A DNA stretch of 47,185 nt from Cristatella mucedo (taxonomy: Eukaryota > Bryozoa > Phylactolaemata > Cristatellidae), in NCBI GenBank assembly GCA_009760855.2, contig WPIO01000121.1, positions 1,170,001-1,217,185 of the forward strand. Direction: 5' to 3'. Of this stretch, positions 1-33,619 are shown piece after piece. The position numbers were made by a program, and so were the translations under genes. The notes beneath the pieces are model-generated. The model had not been told where the DNA came from. It was given only the letters and a program-made list of their open reading frames with translations, and ran no database searches. How positions within the stretch are numbered: position 1 is the stretch's first letter; the number at the start of each line of letters is the position of its first letter.

Positions 1-1120
1 CGATTCGAAGCAATGATTATAGTGTTCGACTGTCTTGAACAGAGATTTCCTGTGTGCCTGCCTTTCTGCCAGGCAGCCTGCTGCAAGATGGCCTGATGTA
101 GGGTTCCTTGGATCGCCAGGCTCCTGCTGTGAGATGACCTGAGCGAGGAAATGCCAGAATGCCGCAGCAGCTGCATGCCGAAATCTAAGCTTGCTCGCTT
201 TATCTTTGCCCAAAGCTATTTGCTGCTGCTGCTCATGGCGTCCCAGCTGCCGCTGCCGCCGCTGCTTACCACAGCATGTGTTGTGTGTGCTGTCATTCGA
301 CAGCTCGAGCAAATACCAAGCAAGTACCGGACCAGCAGTGGAACTGTGCTGCAGACCGGTCTGGCCTGGTTCTTGTTCCCACCGACGGATTGCTTATTGG
401 GTGGCTCTAATCCTGTTTTATCCGGCTTGACTGGCTCAAGTATTTCTCGGTCCAGCAGAAGTAAACCCCACAAGCAGCAGTCGGTAGCCTGAAGGCAGCG
501 CTGCAGGCCTTGAGTGCTGCTGCTGCTGGCTGCAGCAAACGACTGCTGCGATCGTATTTCCACAGCTTGTCGCCCCTAAGCAGTCTCCCTATTCTCAGAA
601 ATTAGGTTAATGATGGTTTGTTGCTCGGCCTGACCGGATGCTTATGTAGGAGCTCTTTGTAGCTTTATCTCCAGGTCGTACATTTGGAGCGAGAAGGGGC
701 ATGAGTGGCAGCCAGGCCTGCGCGGCTGCTGCATTGGCATACGTCGATGATGACAGGTAGTTGGATTGTTAACTGGCTTCGAGTCGTATCGTTCTGGAGA
801 GTCGTGCATGCCGATATACAGTCGACTCTGCTTATAAGACTACACTGGGGCCGGTAAATAGGCAACCTTATTGCGAGTAATCCATATGCAGAGTGAGACT
901 ATGGCCATAGTAAATCTGGAATGCGGAACTTTTATATTCTTATGAGCAGACCATTCCTGTATCCGATATTCTTATACACGGAGTCGACTGTATCGGTGTG
1001 CATGAGAAAAGATCTCAGGGGGGGCGAAAGGCCCGAAAACACGTGCAACTTTCCAGTTGCTTAGTGTACAGATGCAGACAAAGACTAAAGTGCTCAGAAA
1101 GTGTCAAGAAAAGGGTTCAT
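1..1120. other. Upstream spacer, nothing recognised
   Basis: Short open frames here have no recognisable domains and no paired splice sites. I see no gene or repeat I can name. Confidence 0.5.
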
Positions 1121-1124
1121 TTTA

Positions 1125-1224
<100 letters not shown>

Positions 1225-1483
1225 TAAAATAATGCATGGACAAAACGTATCACAGCCCAAATTCCTGTAGGTGCTGTTGCAGTTTTTACTAGTTAAATGG
1301 GAGCACCAACTGTGGTGCTTAACGAAAAGCGGGAGAGTTGGTGGCTGTTGGTTGAGCTTTTGTGTTCAATTCCTGATGTCGACCTATTCTTTCGTTCTGG
1401 CCCCTGCACATCCACTGGAATGCTTGACGTCTAATACGACATCGGTTGACTGATCGGTATTATGTTTTTTGTTATTTATAAGC

Positions 1484-1632
1484 TGCGCATGCCCCGACGG
1501 CATCCGTGCAGGTCGTGGGTTCGAATCCTGCAGTGGGCGATCCTTATTGCCAACTGCAAGTGGTAGTGAAAGCCATTAAGGCTCTTCTGTAGCTGTACAA
1601 GCGAGGCTGTTAATCAGCTAAGGCTTACTTAT
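1484..1632 (+). mobile_element. tRNA-derived SINE copy (degraded head)
   Basis: Contains the B-box ggttcgaatcc, the ctgc-tgggcgatcc block and the body ending in the gctcttctgt...gaggctgtt...cagcta segment shared with the full copy at 23137. Confidence 0.85.
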
Positions 1633-1796
1633 CACTTCAATATATGTGGTCACCGTTTTGACAACCCTTCATGACAAAAGTTATTGCTCTTCTGCCCACA
1701 TCTGGGTTTCGTATCCGGTTGCCAGATAGGGTTAATAACCAACAAATCTTTATAAAACGCTCCAAGGGAATCAACGTATATTGCACTTGAAGCACT

Positions 1797-1829
1797 GCTC
1801 CTCCTCCTCCTCCTCCTCCTCCTCCTCCT
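1797..1829. repeat. (CCT)n trinucleotide repeat
   Basis: Eleven or so CCT units in a pyrimidine-rich stretch. The minus-strand Arg-rich frame here is an artefact of it. Confidence 0.95.
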
Positions 1830-1929
1830 GTTCCTCTTCCTCTCGCTCACTTGTCTCCTTCTCCTCTTGCTATTCCTTCTTCTCCTCCTCCCATCTTTGG
1901 GCTCTTCTGATCCGTCCATGACACGTTAT

Positions 1930-2388
1930 TTTTTTTCGGTAGAGGACGGAGTGGCTCGAGACTGTCGGCCGTCAGCTCCGAAACCTGTGTCGTGTGCCCT
2001 TGGCTGGATCGCTTGACAGTCCGCGCTCCGCCCGTTTGTTGAGCAGTTCTCTTTCTCATTCGGGCACAAATGTGAGCAAACCCGACCAGACCGTTGTTCT
2101 GTTCGTTCGTTCTGTGCACACAGCGGCGTGCAAGAGGCAGCTCTTCTCTCGTGATTTCGAATGCCAGGCCTTGATGCCTTGATTCGGTCACGGACTAAAC
2201 GATCGAGCCAGCAGCAGGGGGGCCATTTGCCAGCTGCATGTGCAGCTGCATGGGGAATGGCGGCAGTGGCTGCTGCTGTTGCAGCAGTAGGGTTTTCGAC
2301 GAAGGCCCTTTACGTGCTGATACGTCCTTCAGCTAGCTATAGCTACTAGTTGACGACTCTCCTGCTTCGACCGAGCCAAAAGGCCAGC
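1930..2388 (+). promoter_or_regulatory. Probable 5' flank/5' UTR of pyruvate kinase
   Basis: A moderately GC-rich stretch with CAG/CTG clusters directly before the candidate start codon. No TATA box at a convincing place was found. The call is by position only. Confidence 0.3.
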
Positions 2389-20203
<17,815 letters not shown>

Positions 20204-20475
20204 GCGGTCGCCGCCGCTCGAAGGCGTGCGTGGGAGCAGGTCCGGGCCCTCGGCTCCCGCGAGAGGAATGAGCCTGCGCTCTCTCGCGCGCGTCTCTCGC
20301 TCTCCAGCCAGCAGGGCAGCTAGCTCTCTCTCGCCAGGCTGATCAAGGCGTGCCCGGCCGCCTGCCCAGCCTTGTGCCGCCATCGTGCTGCTCACGAGTG
20401 CTGCTCTGGCTGTGGCTTGGGGCTCCGCCGCTGCTTGAGCCGTGCGTCCTCGAGCCACGCGTTTTGATTTGGAAA

Positions 20476-20481
20476 AATAAA
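20476..20481 (+). terminator. Poly(A) signal of pyruvate kinase
   Basis: AATAAA about 270 bp after the stop codon, followed by a GT-rich stretch. The same signal is preserved in the duplicated tail at 24877. Confidence 0.8.
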
Positions 20482-20517
20482 AGTGTGACACAAAAGTGTG
20501 CCATCTTTGCGCCTTGA

Positions 20518-20582
20518 CTGCTGTCACCACCACTTGCAGTTGTCCATTGCACGACTCGAACCCACGACCTGAGTCGTCTGTC
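20518..20582 (-). mobile_element. SINE fragment after pyruvate kinase
   Basis: Short piece with caccaccacttgcag and actcgaacccacgacct. A SINE piece also follows the duplicated pyruvate kinase tail (25008), so it was probably part of the duplicated block. Confidence 0.7.
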
Positions 20583-20619
20583 GTGGCATCCTGCGACGAT
20601 GCTCACTGTTCACGATCTG

Positions 20620-22060
20620 GGTCGTTGATCGCCAGCTTTTCAGAGCCTCAGGGTTGACAGCGACTGGTTGCCATCTCGTCTCTCTTTTTTTATCTAGCCG
20701 GCCGCACCGATCCCAGCGCTGCTCGGCCACAAGGGAGAGCTCCAGCCGCTACGACTGTCTGACGTTGCGATCGTTTCGCAGAGCAGCTGGCGACTTGTGT
20801 ATCTCAATGTCCCTCGGCTAAATGCAGCAGCTGGAAGGCTGCTGACTAGAAAGTAGAGTGGAAGAACGCTGGTGATTGTGTAGGACGTGCTTGCCGGTCG
20901 GGCAAGCGGTCGCACAAGAGCCGTTCGCGAAGACGGAGGGACGTGGAAATTCAGCATCGTGGCGCCCTAGCGACAGTGGAGGATGACATAGATGACCTCA
21001 AAGTAGCTGCACCCACGAGACACATTGCCACTAGGCTAGCAGCTCCGGGTCACCCCCATCCTGCCTTTTTTTAAAGTCATAGCTCGCGGTCTGCTAGTAT
21101 TACGGCAGCAATTTTCAAAGCAAACCTTAGCCCAAGTCTTCGAAAACGTAGCTGAATATTAAGATTGCTGCTACTATCACTCACAACCACCCTAACAGTC
21201 GTCGATCAGGTATCGGGACCAAAATATACCGTGCTTAGGTCATTGGGAGTAACAAGACATATCTCGAATATCATGTAAAAATAACCGATACTTTCATTTT
21301 TCATGCCGCGAAAAAGCTGAATGTATATCCAGCCTTCTCTAGGTCACACCGGCGCTACCCTATTGGCTAGCAAAGGCATGCTTCTGGGCGGGAAGTAACC
21401 GAAGGAGTAATAGGTGGACTCCCCTCAAGACCAGCGAGCGATTGGCCAGCGTTTGCCTGAATGTTCGTAATCGTTGTGAACAAGAGGTCTGCCGGTGTTT
21501 CTCGAGCGTACCGTAGATGCCCGTAGCATGGAGGAACTTAAAGAACTTGTACAGGAATACTGCTGGGGTAAACAGGCCAAAGACCTAGGTTACAGGCACT
21601 CTGTATAGCGCCAGCATTTGGCGTGCAGGCACGCAGCGAAACGATTCGCTTACGACTGCTTCAGCCGCTGCCGGCGTTTTTAGAGCCTACGGAAGGAGCA
21701 TCACCAGATCGTAGCGCTCGGAGAGAGGCTCACAGCTCAAGTGCCGAGGCAGGCCAGAGGCGTAAGTTACGAGCTTCACTCTTTACGGCGCCTCTTCGCC
21801 CCGGCCGGAGCTTCGGTGGCGCAGGCTGGCTGGCTGGCGCGGTGGCCGCGTGCTTCGCTGACGACTGCTCGAGCGGCCGCGGCTCCCTCCACCGTTCGTC
21901 GGCACCCCGTTCGCTAGTAGCTGGGCGCCTTCTTTAGAACCCGCGAGAGATTCTTGGCCGGAACACGTCCGGCCTCGTAGTGCCGGCTTAAATCGCCGAC
22001 CTGCTTGCTCCCTTTGCACAGTCAGGCCCCTATCGCGCGTCGACGTAACAGCCAGGTGGA
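20620..22060 (+). pseudogene. ANP32 pseudogene A, 5' flank and exon 1 remnant
   Basis: Follows the order of the intact gene's 28570-30085 region: gttgacagc-actggttgc, cagagcagctggcg, caagcggtcgcac, then promoter, exon 1 and start of intron 1. The exon 1 remnant (21715-21761) keeps cagctcaagtgccgaggca and the GTAAGTTAC donor, but the ATG is lost. About 150 bp of unrelated sequence is inserted before it (near 21515-21680). Confidence 0.85.
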
Positions 22061-22364
22061 TGTGACTCTGCTTGCACACTTGCAAACTGCCCGAACCATA
22101 ACGAATATATTTCGTCAGTGAAACTGTACACCTCGAAAATGCAAATGTTCGAGGAGTTGGCTAAATAAGTATAAGATTATTACATTCTTGCAAACAGTTT
22201 AAATATCGATGCCGTAGTACATGGAATACGAGTAAAGCTAAAGCGTGCTTGACTAAGCTTTCACATCTACAAACCTGTATGCGACCCATCGGGCGCGTGC
22301 ATTATTCCAATGTGTATGAGTTGATGCTGTCTTCAGTCATGGGCTTTCTGATATGTAAGGATAA

Positions 22365-23062
22365 TAAAAATAATGACTTGATAAAGTGCCCTCAGAGAAC
22401 TCAAATCTCTTTCTAGGCACTTTACATTTGCTGCAAGGGAAGCACGATTGAATGGCTAGTGGTACCATGCTCAATAAACAACAAGAATAACATGGTCAAG
22501 GGTGACATGCACAGGGTCAGCATGCAAGTGTGGTTAGCGGCAGCAAGTAACAGTGTCGCACCCATAAGCACATAAAAGAGGAATCACAAGGACCAAATAA
22601 ATGCTGTGACAAATAGGTGCGTTTTTAGTTTATTTTTAAATGTGGTCAAATCGGGGAAGTCGTGAGGAAAGTTGGGAGTGGGTTCCAGGCTTTAGGTGCC
22701 TACGAACTAAATGCACGATCTCCAAAGGATTTTGTTCGAGGTATTGGTAAGCAGTTAGGCTCCGAAAAGCGAACGGTACTATGCTTAGCCTGGTGGGAGA
22801 ATAGATCTGATATGTAGACTGGAGTCAAAGAATAAAGGGACCTAAAAGTGACTTGAAGTCGATGCATTGCTTGACTGGGAGCCAGTGCAGGTCGGCGACA
22901 AGTGGTGTGAAGTGGCAACTGCGACACTCACGACAGACAAGCCTAGCTGGAGAGTTCTGCACAAGCTGTAAGCTCGTGATTGCACATGCCGGTAGGCTAG
23001 CAAGCAGTGAGTTACAGAAGTCAATACGGGATGTCACAAAGGCATGGACCAATTTGATGTGG
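22365..23062 (-). mobile_element. L2/CR1-like LINE 3' end
   Basis: C-terminal reverse transcriptase region in reverse ([45 protein letters not shown]), then PNCLPIPRTKSFGDRAFS and the full 3' UTR with the TTATT tail at 22365. It separates the two parts of ANP32 pseudogene A. Confidence 0.93.
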
Positions 23063-23136
23063 TATTATTGTCTAACCAAGCCCAAATTTAAGCAATGCTA
23101 TGTAGCTGAAAGTAGGCAGACTTGACTGTTGAGCTA

Positions 23137-23320
23137 ATTTGGTGAGCAGTGATGGCTCACTAGGTAAGGCGGTTGCTTTTCACGACCTCGGCCCCGAGGT
23201 CGTGGGTTCGAATCCTGCGGTGGGCGATCCTTGATCACCACTGCAAGCGATGGTGATAGCCGTCAAGGCTCTTCTGTCGCTACACAAAAAGAGGTTGTTA
23301 AATCAGCTAGTATTTATTTT
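23137..23320 (+). mobile_element. tRNA-derived SINE, full-length reference copy
   Basis: Pol III promoter parts are visible: A-box tggctcactagg (23153-23164) and B-box ggttcgaatcc (23205-23215). Between them is a 24-nt near-perfect palindrome (23181-23204). A tRNA-unrelated body follows (tggtgatagccgtcaaggctcttctgtcgct, given here in two parts of the element) and a T-rich tail after cagctagt. Confidence 0.92.
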
Positions 23321-23469
23321 TTTTATTTGGTTTTGTAACGGAAGGTCACTTTGGAACACGACACCTAGGTTTTGTGCAGATTCAACAGGAGACGGTTCAA
23401 CAATAATCATCATGCATACTTCGAACTTGTACAGAACAGCAGAATTATTCTAGTAGGTATTATGTATCC

Positions 23470-23937
23470 TGCCTTTGAAAACTGGATACTGAGAGCAACT
23501 GGACGCCACGTGGGACGAGCAGCCCTAGGCACTCGGTTCCATTGGCAGGTTGTAGACCTCAACGCTAGACGACTGTCGGTGTTTGGCAGCTCGAAACATC
23601 TCACCGACTGTCTCGCCGAGTTCGGCAGCATACTGCGCATACTGAGCTTAAAAAATGTCGGACTGACGACGCTTAGAGACTTTCCCGAAGACCCCGAAGA
23701 GACTGCCAAAGCTGGAGAAGGTGCCACCGCCAGCCCGGCAAGCTCTGCCCTAGGACATGCGCTGGCCGAGTCATTGTTTCAGGTCATGTCGTGCGGTGGT
23801 GTCACTGGCGTCATGGTCGTGCGTTGCCTTGTTGCCATTCCAGCTATACCTAAGCGATAACTGGATCTTGTCCGGCCTGCAGTACTTGCACGGGTGCCCG
23901 AACTTGACACAACTCGACTTGAGAGCGGCAACAAGAT

Positions 23938-24024
<87 letters not shown>

Positions 24025-24122
24025 GCCCTCAAGCATCGGTGAGCTCACTTTGAGCTTCCTTCCCCCTCGAAGCCCTGGACTAGAGGCTGCTGAAGCAGCA
24101 GCTGTCGGTTGTCGCGGCGGGC
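23470..24122 (+). pseudogene. ANP32 pseudogene A, exons 2-3 remnant
   Basis: The exon 2 remnant (23549-23720) keeps ILSLKNVGLTTLRDFP but is 172 nt instead of 144, so it shifts frame. The exon 3 remnant starts at 23844 ([20 protein letters not shown]), has an extra AG in the cttgagcggc segment and is cut by an AT microsatellite; its last bases and donor are at 24021-24039. Intron positions match the gene, so this is a DNA-level duplicate, not a processed copy. Confidence 0.9.
23939..24022. repeat. (AT)n microsatellite within pseudogene exon
   Basis: About 42 AT units, interrupted once by ACAT, inside the exon 3 remnant at the place of the gene's aaggatatc. Confidence 0.95.
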
Positions 24123-24127
24123 TGTGA

Positions 24128-24499
<372 letters not shown>

Positions 24500-24500
24500 C

Positions 24501-24915
24501 ACACGATGCGCATCATCATGGTGCCCGACGGTGACGAGGCCGTCACTCACATCCTGACGGCGAAGAAGACGGCCGCCCAGTTCACCGACTAGGCGGTTGC
24601 CGCCGCTCGAAGGCCTGCGTGGGAGCAGGTCCGGGTCCTCGGCTCCCGCGAGAGGAATGAGCCTGTGCTCTCCAGCGCGTCTCTCGCTCTCCAGCCAGCC
24701 AGCAGGGCAGCTAGCTCTCTCTCGCGCCAGGCTGATCAAGGCGTGCCCGGCCGCCTGTCCAGCCTAGCCGCCATTGTGCTGCTCACCGAGTGCTGCCCTC
24801 GCTGTGGCTTGGGGCTCCACCGCTGCTAGCCGTGCTTGAGCCGTGCGTCCTCGAGCCACGCGTTTTGATTTAGAAAAATAAAAGTGTGTGACACAAGAGT
24901 GTGCCATCCGTGCGC
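24501..24915 (+). pseudogene. Duplicated 3' end of pyruvate kinase
   Basis: Nearly identical to 20111-20510: the last 30 codons, TAG (24590-24592), 3' UTR and AATAAA (24877-24882). Only one codon change is visible in the coding part (Thr to Met, ACG to ATG, near 24519). No upstream exons are attached, so no enzyme can be made. The high identity suggests a recent event or gene conversion. Confidence 0.93.
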
Positions 24916-25007
24916 AGATGTCAGTAGGCCGACGATCCTTTTTGAGTTTTTTTGAGCAGGTGGAGAAAATGTTAGCTGATTCAACAGTCTCATTTATATG
25001 GCAGCAG

Positions 25008-25090
25008 AAGAGCCTTGACTGGAGTGCACCACCACTTGCAGTGAGCAGTATAAGATCGCCTGCAGTGCAGGACTCGAACTCACGACAAGT
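25008..25090 (-). mobile_element. SINE fragment after duplicated PK tail
   Basis: Contains cagcagaagagccttgactg, caccaccacttgcagt and the reverse B-box aggactcgaactc. Confidence 0.75.
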
Positions 25091-25434
25091 CATTGTGGTC
25101 GTGTCCTTGACCTTGTCATGACCTTGGCGTGCATGCCGGCCTTCTTTCAAGGGGCGGGATGTGAACGTCGAGGTCATGCGCTCCGAGTATTCACTTAAGT
25201 AAAAATCTCCCAGCACTGACTTGCAGTCTGAGCACAGTTGCAATGTCACAGTCGCCTGAACGTCCATCCAAAAGCAAGGTTCTGCTAAAGCCTGCGTGCG
25301 GGCCTCACACGGTCTCAGCACGGTCGCCTGCCACGTTCGTCGGAGGTGGAATTTACACGGCCCGTGCCTGTCACATGTCACGTGCCTGTGTCACATAGAA
25401 AAAAAATGGGTCACCCTGCTCGACGTGCAGGTCG

Positions 25435-25590
25435 TTGTCATTGAGCAGTGGCTACCACTGGCCATTCGATCATGCTTCCTTTCCAGCAAATGTAAAGTGC
25501 CTAGCAAGATATTGGGTTCTCTGAGTTCTCTGGGTAGTTCTCTAAGTATTCTGGCTCTCTGAGAGACCTATAAAACTTGTATTATTATCG
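25435..25590 (+). mobile_element. L2/CR1-like LINE 3' tail, diverged
   Basis: Shares ggccattcgatcatgcttcc and aaatgtaaagtgcctagcaa with the family tail; the end is rearranged. Confidence 0.75.
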
Positions 25591-25609
25591 AATGCCTAAT
25601 CATGGCCTT

Positions 25610-25700
25610 CTGCTCATGGGACGAGGGTGCGAGGTAAGATCTTACCAGATCTGATCTGACCAGATCTGATCTGACCAGATCAGATCATATCAGATCTAAC
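25610..25700. repeat. Short tandem and palindromic agatctgatctgacc repeats
   Basis: Two to three tandem units of a 15-bp sequence made of overlapping agatct palindromes. Confidence 0.8.
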
Positions 25701-25744
25701 CTGAGCGACCAGCAACAAGCAACAAGCTTTGCATCGGCAGCAGG

Positions 25745-25915
25745 GAGGAACACTATAATATATTATAGTACGTAATAATACCTAATACAAATATATATAT
25801 ATATATATATATAATGCAAATATATAATATAACAACATATATATTTATATAATATAACAACATATATATATATATAATATAACATAAATAATATACAATA
25901 AATAAATAGCTAAGC
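25745..25915. repeat. AT-rich repeat region
   Basis: AT microsatellite and repeats of ataatataacaacatatata. Confidence 0.9.
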
Positions 25916-26029
25916 TAGGAGCAGTACTACAGGGGCTGCTGCAGAGCAATGTCGCTGCCGCTGCTGTGGCCAAAGCAACCACCAACTGCACCAACTGCTG
26001 CTGCCCCAACAGCCACGGTGCCCTTTAGA

Positions 26030-26235
26030 TGCACAGCGGCACGGAATTCATCTCCAACTGACGTCAGGACAAGGTCCTTACTTGACATTTAAAAAGAAGC
26101 AAAAACGCATCCATTCCTCACAGCATCTGCTGAGTCATCGCTAACTGTTCTTTGTACGTTCTTGTGCCTGCTGACACCTGTGCATGCTATCTCTAACCGT
26201 CCGTATGGTCTCATGCTTTCTTCAGAGCTGACGTT
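26030..26235 (+). mobile_element. L2/CR1-like LINE fragment
   Basis: Remnant of the last coding segment (a degenerate form of the WNSLP...FKK...LKTH block), followed by 3' UTR-like sequence. Confidence 0.65.
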
Positions 26236-26239
26236 TAGT

Positions 26240-27035
26240 GCTTAGCAAGACAAACAACCGAGTTCTCAGGGGACCGAGCAGCGCAAAGGCAGCGTTCGTA
26301 CTATCACTAATCTTGGGCCAACCGCTGTCAGACTGGTCGCTCCAGTCGAACGGCGTCGCCGCACTTTGCGGCTTTGCTGTCACAATGGCGATGCCACGGC
26401 GACTGGGCGCCTGTCTGCGTCACAGCGCCTGCACCTGGGCGCATCGGCGACAGCAGCAGCGCTGCTCCTTCCCTTCCTTGCTTCCTCCCCCCCTTTCGAC
26501 GTGAACTTTGGGACAGCGACAGCCACCATAGCGACAGCCGCCATAGCGACAGCCGCCACCTGCCTTTCAAGCTGTCACTGTGCATTGCTGAGTGAGCAGA
26601 GCATCGGCCGCGACCGCCGCGCCGCCGATGCAGGCAGCAGCAGCAGCGTGGCAGTGGCGAGTGGCAGCTCGCTCGCTCGGCTGCACGACCACCGAACGAG
26701 CGCCTCGATATGAGAAGCTAGCCTCGATCTGAGATGGGCCATGCTGCTGCCGCCACGAGGCCACGCCAAAATGGCAGCTGGATGGATGCAGACATGCTCT
26801 GGCTGCAGACTGGCGCAGACATGCCGGCGCTCGGTCTACACGACACAGCGAGGCACGCTACGCCGGCAGCGTGGGGTCAGTGCCAACGATGCCGGCCTGC
26901 CCCCCCCCCGAGCAACGCACGAGCCTTTTACAAGCCGATATAAAAGAGAATAGTGTACCCAACGACATTGTGGCAAGTGACAATTGCAACGTGTGCAGAG
27001 AAGAGTGGTAGCATCTCTCTGGCCCCTCCCTTTTG
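26240..27035. other. Spacer, nothing recognised
   Basis: GC-rich stretch with a short tandem agcgacagcc(a/g)ccat repeat near 26520-26560. The Ser/Ala-rich frames show no known domain. Confidence 0.45.
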
Positions 27036-27040
27036 ATCCG

Positions 27041-27620
<580 letters not shown>

Positions 27621-27829
27621 GTCTCCTGACCAGCTGTCATTAGCTTATCATTCTTTTTCACTTTTGCTTTCTCTCACTCCATTGCACCACACTTTCTCAA
27701 ATGTTCCGAGCTAAGCTAACTTCTGCTCCACAGTTATCCAGACCTCAATCTCAGACCTGCAAATGCCTTGAGCTCCAATTTGGTCACTTCTTTGCGAGCT
27801 CATGGGCCACTGCCACCTCTGCCCCACCA

Positions 27830-28185
27830 TAGTAATAATAATATATTTGCATAGCGACCTCAGACAACTTTAATCTCTTTAATGTCTTTCTAGGCACTTT
27901 GCATGCACTACAAACGACAAATGGTTAGTGGTAGCATGCTTAATAACGACATGCATAACATGGTTAAGGGTTACATGAACAGGGTCAGCATGCAAAGATA
28001 GTGGCAGCATGCACAGTGTCATCACGCATAAGCCAGACAAAGGAGGAATCACTAGGACCCACTAAATACTGTGACAAATACGTGCATCTTTTATGTCGTC
28101 AGAGGATGTCATGACCTCGGTTGGGAGTGAGTACCAACCAGGCTATGGGAGCATACGAAGGCAAGGCATCCGGTCTCCAAATGAC
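27830..28185 (-). mobile_element. L2/CR1-like LINE 3' end
   Basis: Reverse-strand tail (taataata, ctttctaggcactttgcat) and 3' UTR repeats of gcatgctta/gcatgcaaag type, then a degenerate coding end. Confidence 0.85.
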
Positions 28186-28404
28186 TTGACCTTCGCACCT
28201 CACTGCTGCAGCATGCTTGCTCACACCCACCACACAGCCACCGCTGCCTGCTCGACCGGGAAAGCAAGATGTCATTAATGTCTGAGCTGCCTCACAGCTG
28301 CCTGCTGAACACTCGCACAGCATCCGAAGGCAGGAGACCGCAGTGCAATGATGCCACTAATAACTGCTAATACCGTCGAAAGTATGCAGCAACAAAATAC
28401 CGTT

Positions 28405-28510
28405 AATAATAATATAATAATAATAATGTACTTGATAAAGCGCCCTCAGAGAACTTAATCTCTTTCTAGGCGCTTTACATTTGCTGCAAAGGGAAATGCA
28501 ATTAAACGGT
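28405..28510 (-). mobile_element. L2/CR1-like LINE 3' tail
   Basis: Reverse tail: taataataatgtacttgat, aagcgccctcagagaactta and ctttctaggcgctttacatt. Confidence 0.88.
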
Positions 28511-28606
28511 AAGTAAAATCATGCTTGAAAAACAGACAAAATTTTGCCCACTCCGAATGCACAACATTGCAGAGTTCGCATGTTGACAGCAACTGGTTGC
28601 TATCGT

Positions 28607-28612
<6 letters not shown>

Positions 28613-28648
<36 letters not shown>

Positions 28649-28708
28649 TCTCTCTCCCTCTCTCTCTTTCACTCTCTCTCTCTCTCTCTCTCTCACCCTC
28701 TCTCTCAC

Positions 28709-28790
<82 letters not shown>
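28613..28790. repeat. (CT)n microsatellite
   Basis: Interrupted CT tract in the ANP32 upstream region. The copy at 20683 has only a short tctctcttttttt stretch at the same place, so the tract expanded in this copy or shrank in the other. Confidence 0.95.
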
Positions 28791-28792
<2 letters not shown>

Positions 28793-29439
28793 CTTCGATC
28801 AGAGCAACCGAGAGCAGACGCTACGACACTAGCCGGCTACATTGATCCCGGAGTTGCTCGGCCGCAAGTGACCGCACCAGCTGCCACGAATTAATGTTGA
28901 TCGCTTCCCAGAGCAGCTGGCGGCGTCCCTTGGACAAATGCAGCTGGACTGCTGCTAACTAGGAAGTCAAGTGGGAGAACGCTGGCGATCACGTAGGACA
29001 GGCGAGCAAGCGGTCGCACGAGAGCCGTTCACAATGACGGAGGGGCGTGGAATGAGAGCATCGCTACGTCGCCCTTGCGACAGCGCAGGATGAGCTTGTG
29101 CCCAAGCTCAAAAGTAGCTGCAGCCACTAGACATTGCCAGGAGGCAGCTAGCAGCTCCGGGCAAATAATAAATAATACCGGGTAACCCCCATCCTGCACG
29201 TTCCTTATGAGGCCATTGCGCGCGGTCCGCAAGCATACCGGCAGCAATTTTTAGACCAAACCTTTGTCCAAGTCTGCGAAAAAGTATCGGAATATCATTA
29301 TTATTGCTTCGATTACTCACAGGCACCCTATCGGAGTCCACGAACGACTATCGGATCGTGACCAAAATTTACCGCGCTTAGATCGTTACAAATAACATGT
29401 CGCGGATTTCATATAAAACTATAACAGATACTTATATTT

Positions 29440-29708
29440 TATTCATACCGCGAACAGCCGCTCTCGCTATACGCCAAAAGGCGGGAACGCATCCGTTCCC
29501 GCCCTCTCTAGGTCACGCCGGCGCCGCCATATTGGCTTGGTAAGGCGCACTTCTGGGCGCGCGCTAACCGACGCAGCAATAGGCGGACCCCTCTCGCGAC
29601 AATTGATTGGCCCGCGTTTGGCTGAATATTCGTAATCGTTGGCCATTGTGACCAGCAGGTCTGCCGGTGTTTTTCGAGCGTACGGAAGGAGTATTACCAG
29701 CTCGTAGC
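29440..29708 (+). promoter_or_regulatory. ANP32 promoter/5' UTR region
   Basis: GC-rich region directly before the start codon. It holds a match to the YY1 core (gccgccatatt, 29523-29533), overlapping an inverted CCAAT box (attgg), and a second attgg near 29606. YY1 and CCAAT sites near start sites are common in housekeeping genes. The YY1 match is mutated in pseudogene A. The transcription start is unknown. Confidence 0.45.
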
Positions 29709-33167
<3,459 letters not shown>

Positions 33168-33604
33168 AGCGCTCGTATTTTCGGCGTCGACGAGGCGGCG
33201 GTGGTGGTGGCTGCGGCTGCTGCTGCCCTGAGCAGCAGTGGCTGCTAAGACCAGAGGACACCGCTGCGGCGCTGCACCAAACCCGAGGCAGCATTGTAAA
33301 TTTTTCCACGTGTATAGAGCGTCTTTTTTTCGGTCGCCAGTTTTTAGCAGCAATTGAATTGTAAATTAGTGATGCTGCGTCGAGAATGTTTGTGTCCCAC
33401 TGCTGTGCGGGCATGCTTTGAGCCTGCCGTGCTTTAGGCCTCACTTGAGCGGCGGGCCGGGCCTCGTTGTGGCGCTCGGCTCGTAGAGGCGGCTTTACTT
33501 TTATTGTGTATAAGAGTAGAGAGCCTGCCTGAATCAGCCAGCCGGAACTACCAGCTGCTACTCGGTGTGCAGTGCAGTCTCGCACTGTATTTTTGCTAAC
33601 AGCA

Positions 33605-33610
33605 AATAAA
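33605..33610 (+). terminator. Poly(A) signal of ANP32
   Basis: AATAAA in agcaaataaagacaattctg, about 440 bp after the stop. The same string with its flanks is kept in pseudogene C near 42700. Confidence 0.82.
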
Positions 33611-33619
33611 GACAATTCT

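Noticed and set aside
23153-23240. Functional tRNA gene, because of matching A and B boxes
   Set aside because: The region between the boxes is a long palindrome, no full cloverleaf forms, and the sequence recurs with a shared non-tRNA body: it is a SINE.
23372-23860. Active ANP32 paralogue in the 162-codon open frame
   Set aside because: Exon 2 has a changed length, exon 3 is frameshifted and broken by an AT repeat, exon 1 has no ATG, and exons 4-8 are missing.
24501-24915. Second pyruvate kinase gene or processed (reverse-transcribed) copy
   Set aside because: Only the last exon is present and no A-tail is seen; a SINE follows in both copies, pointing to DNA duplication.
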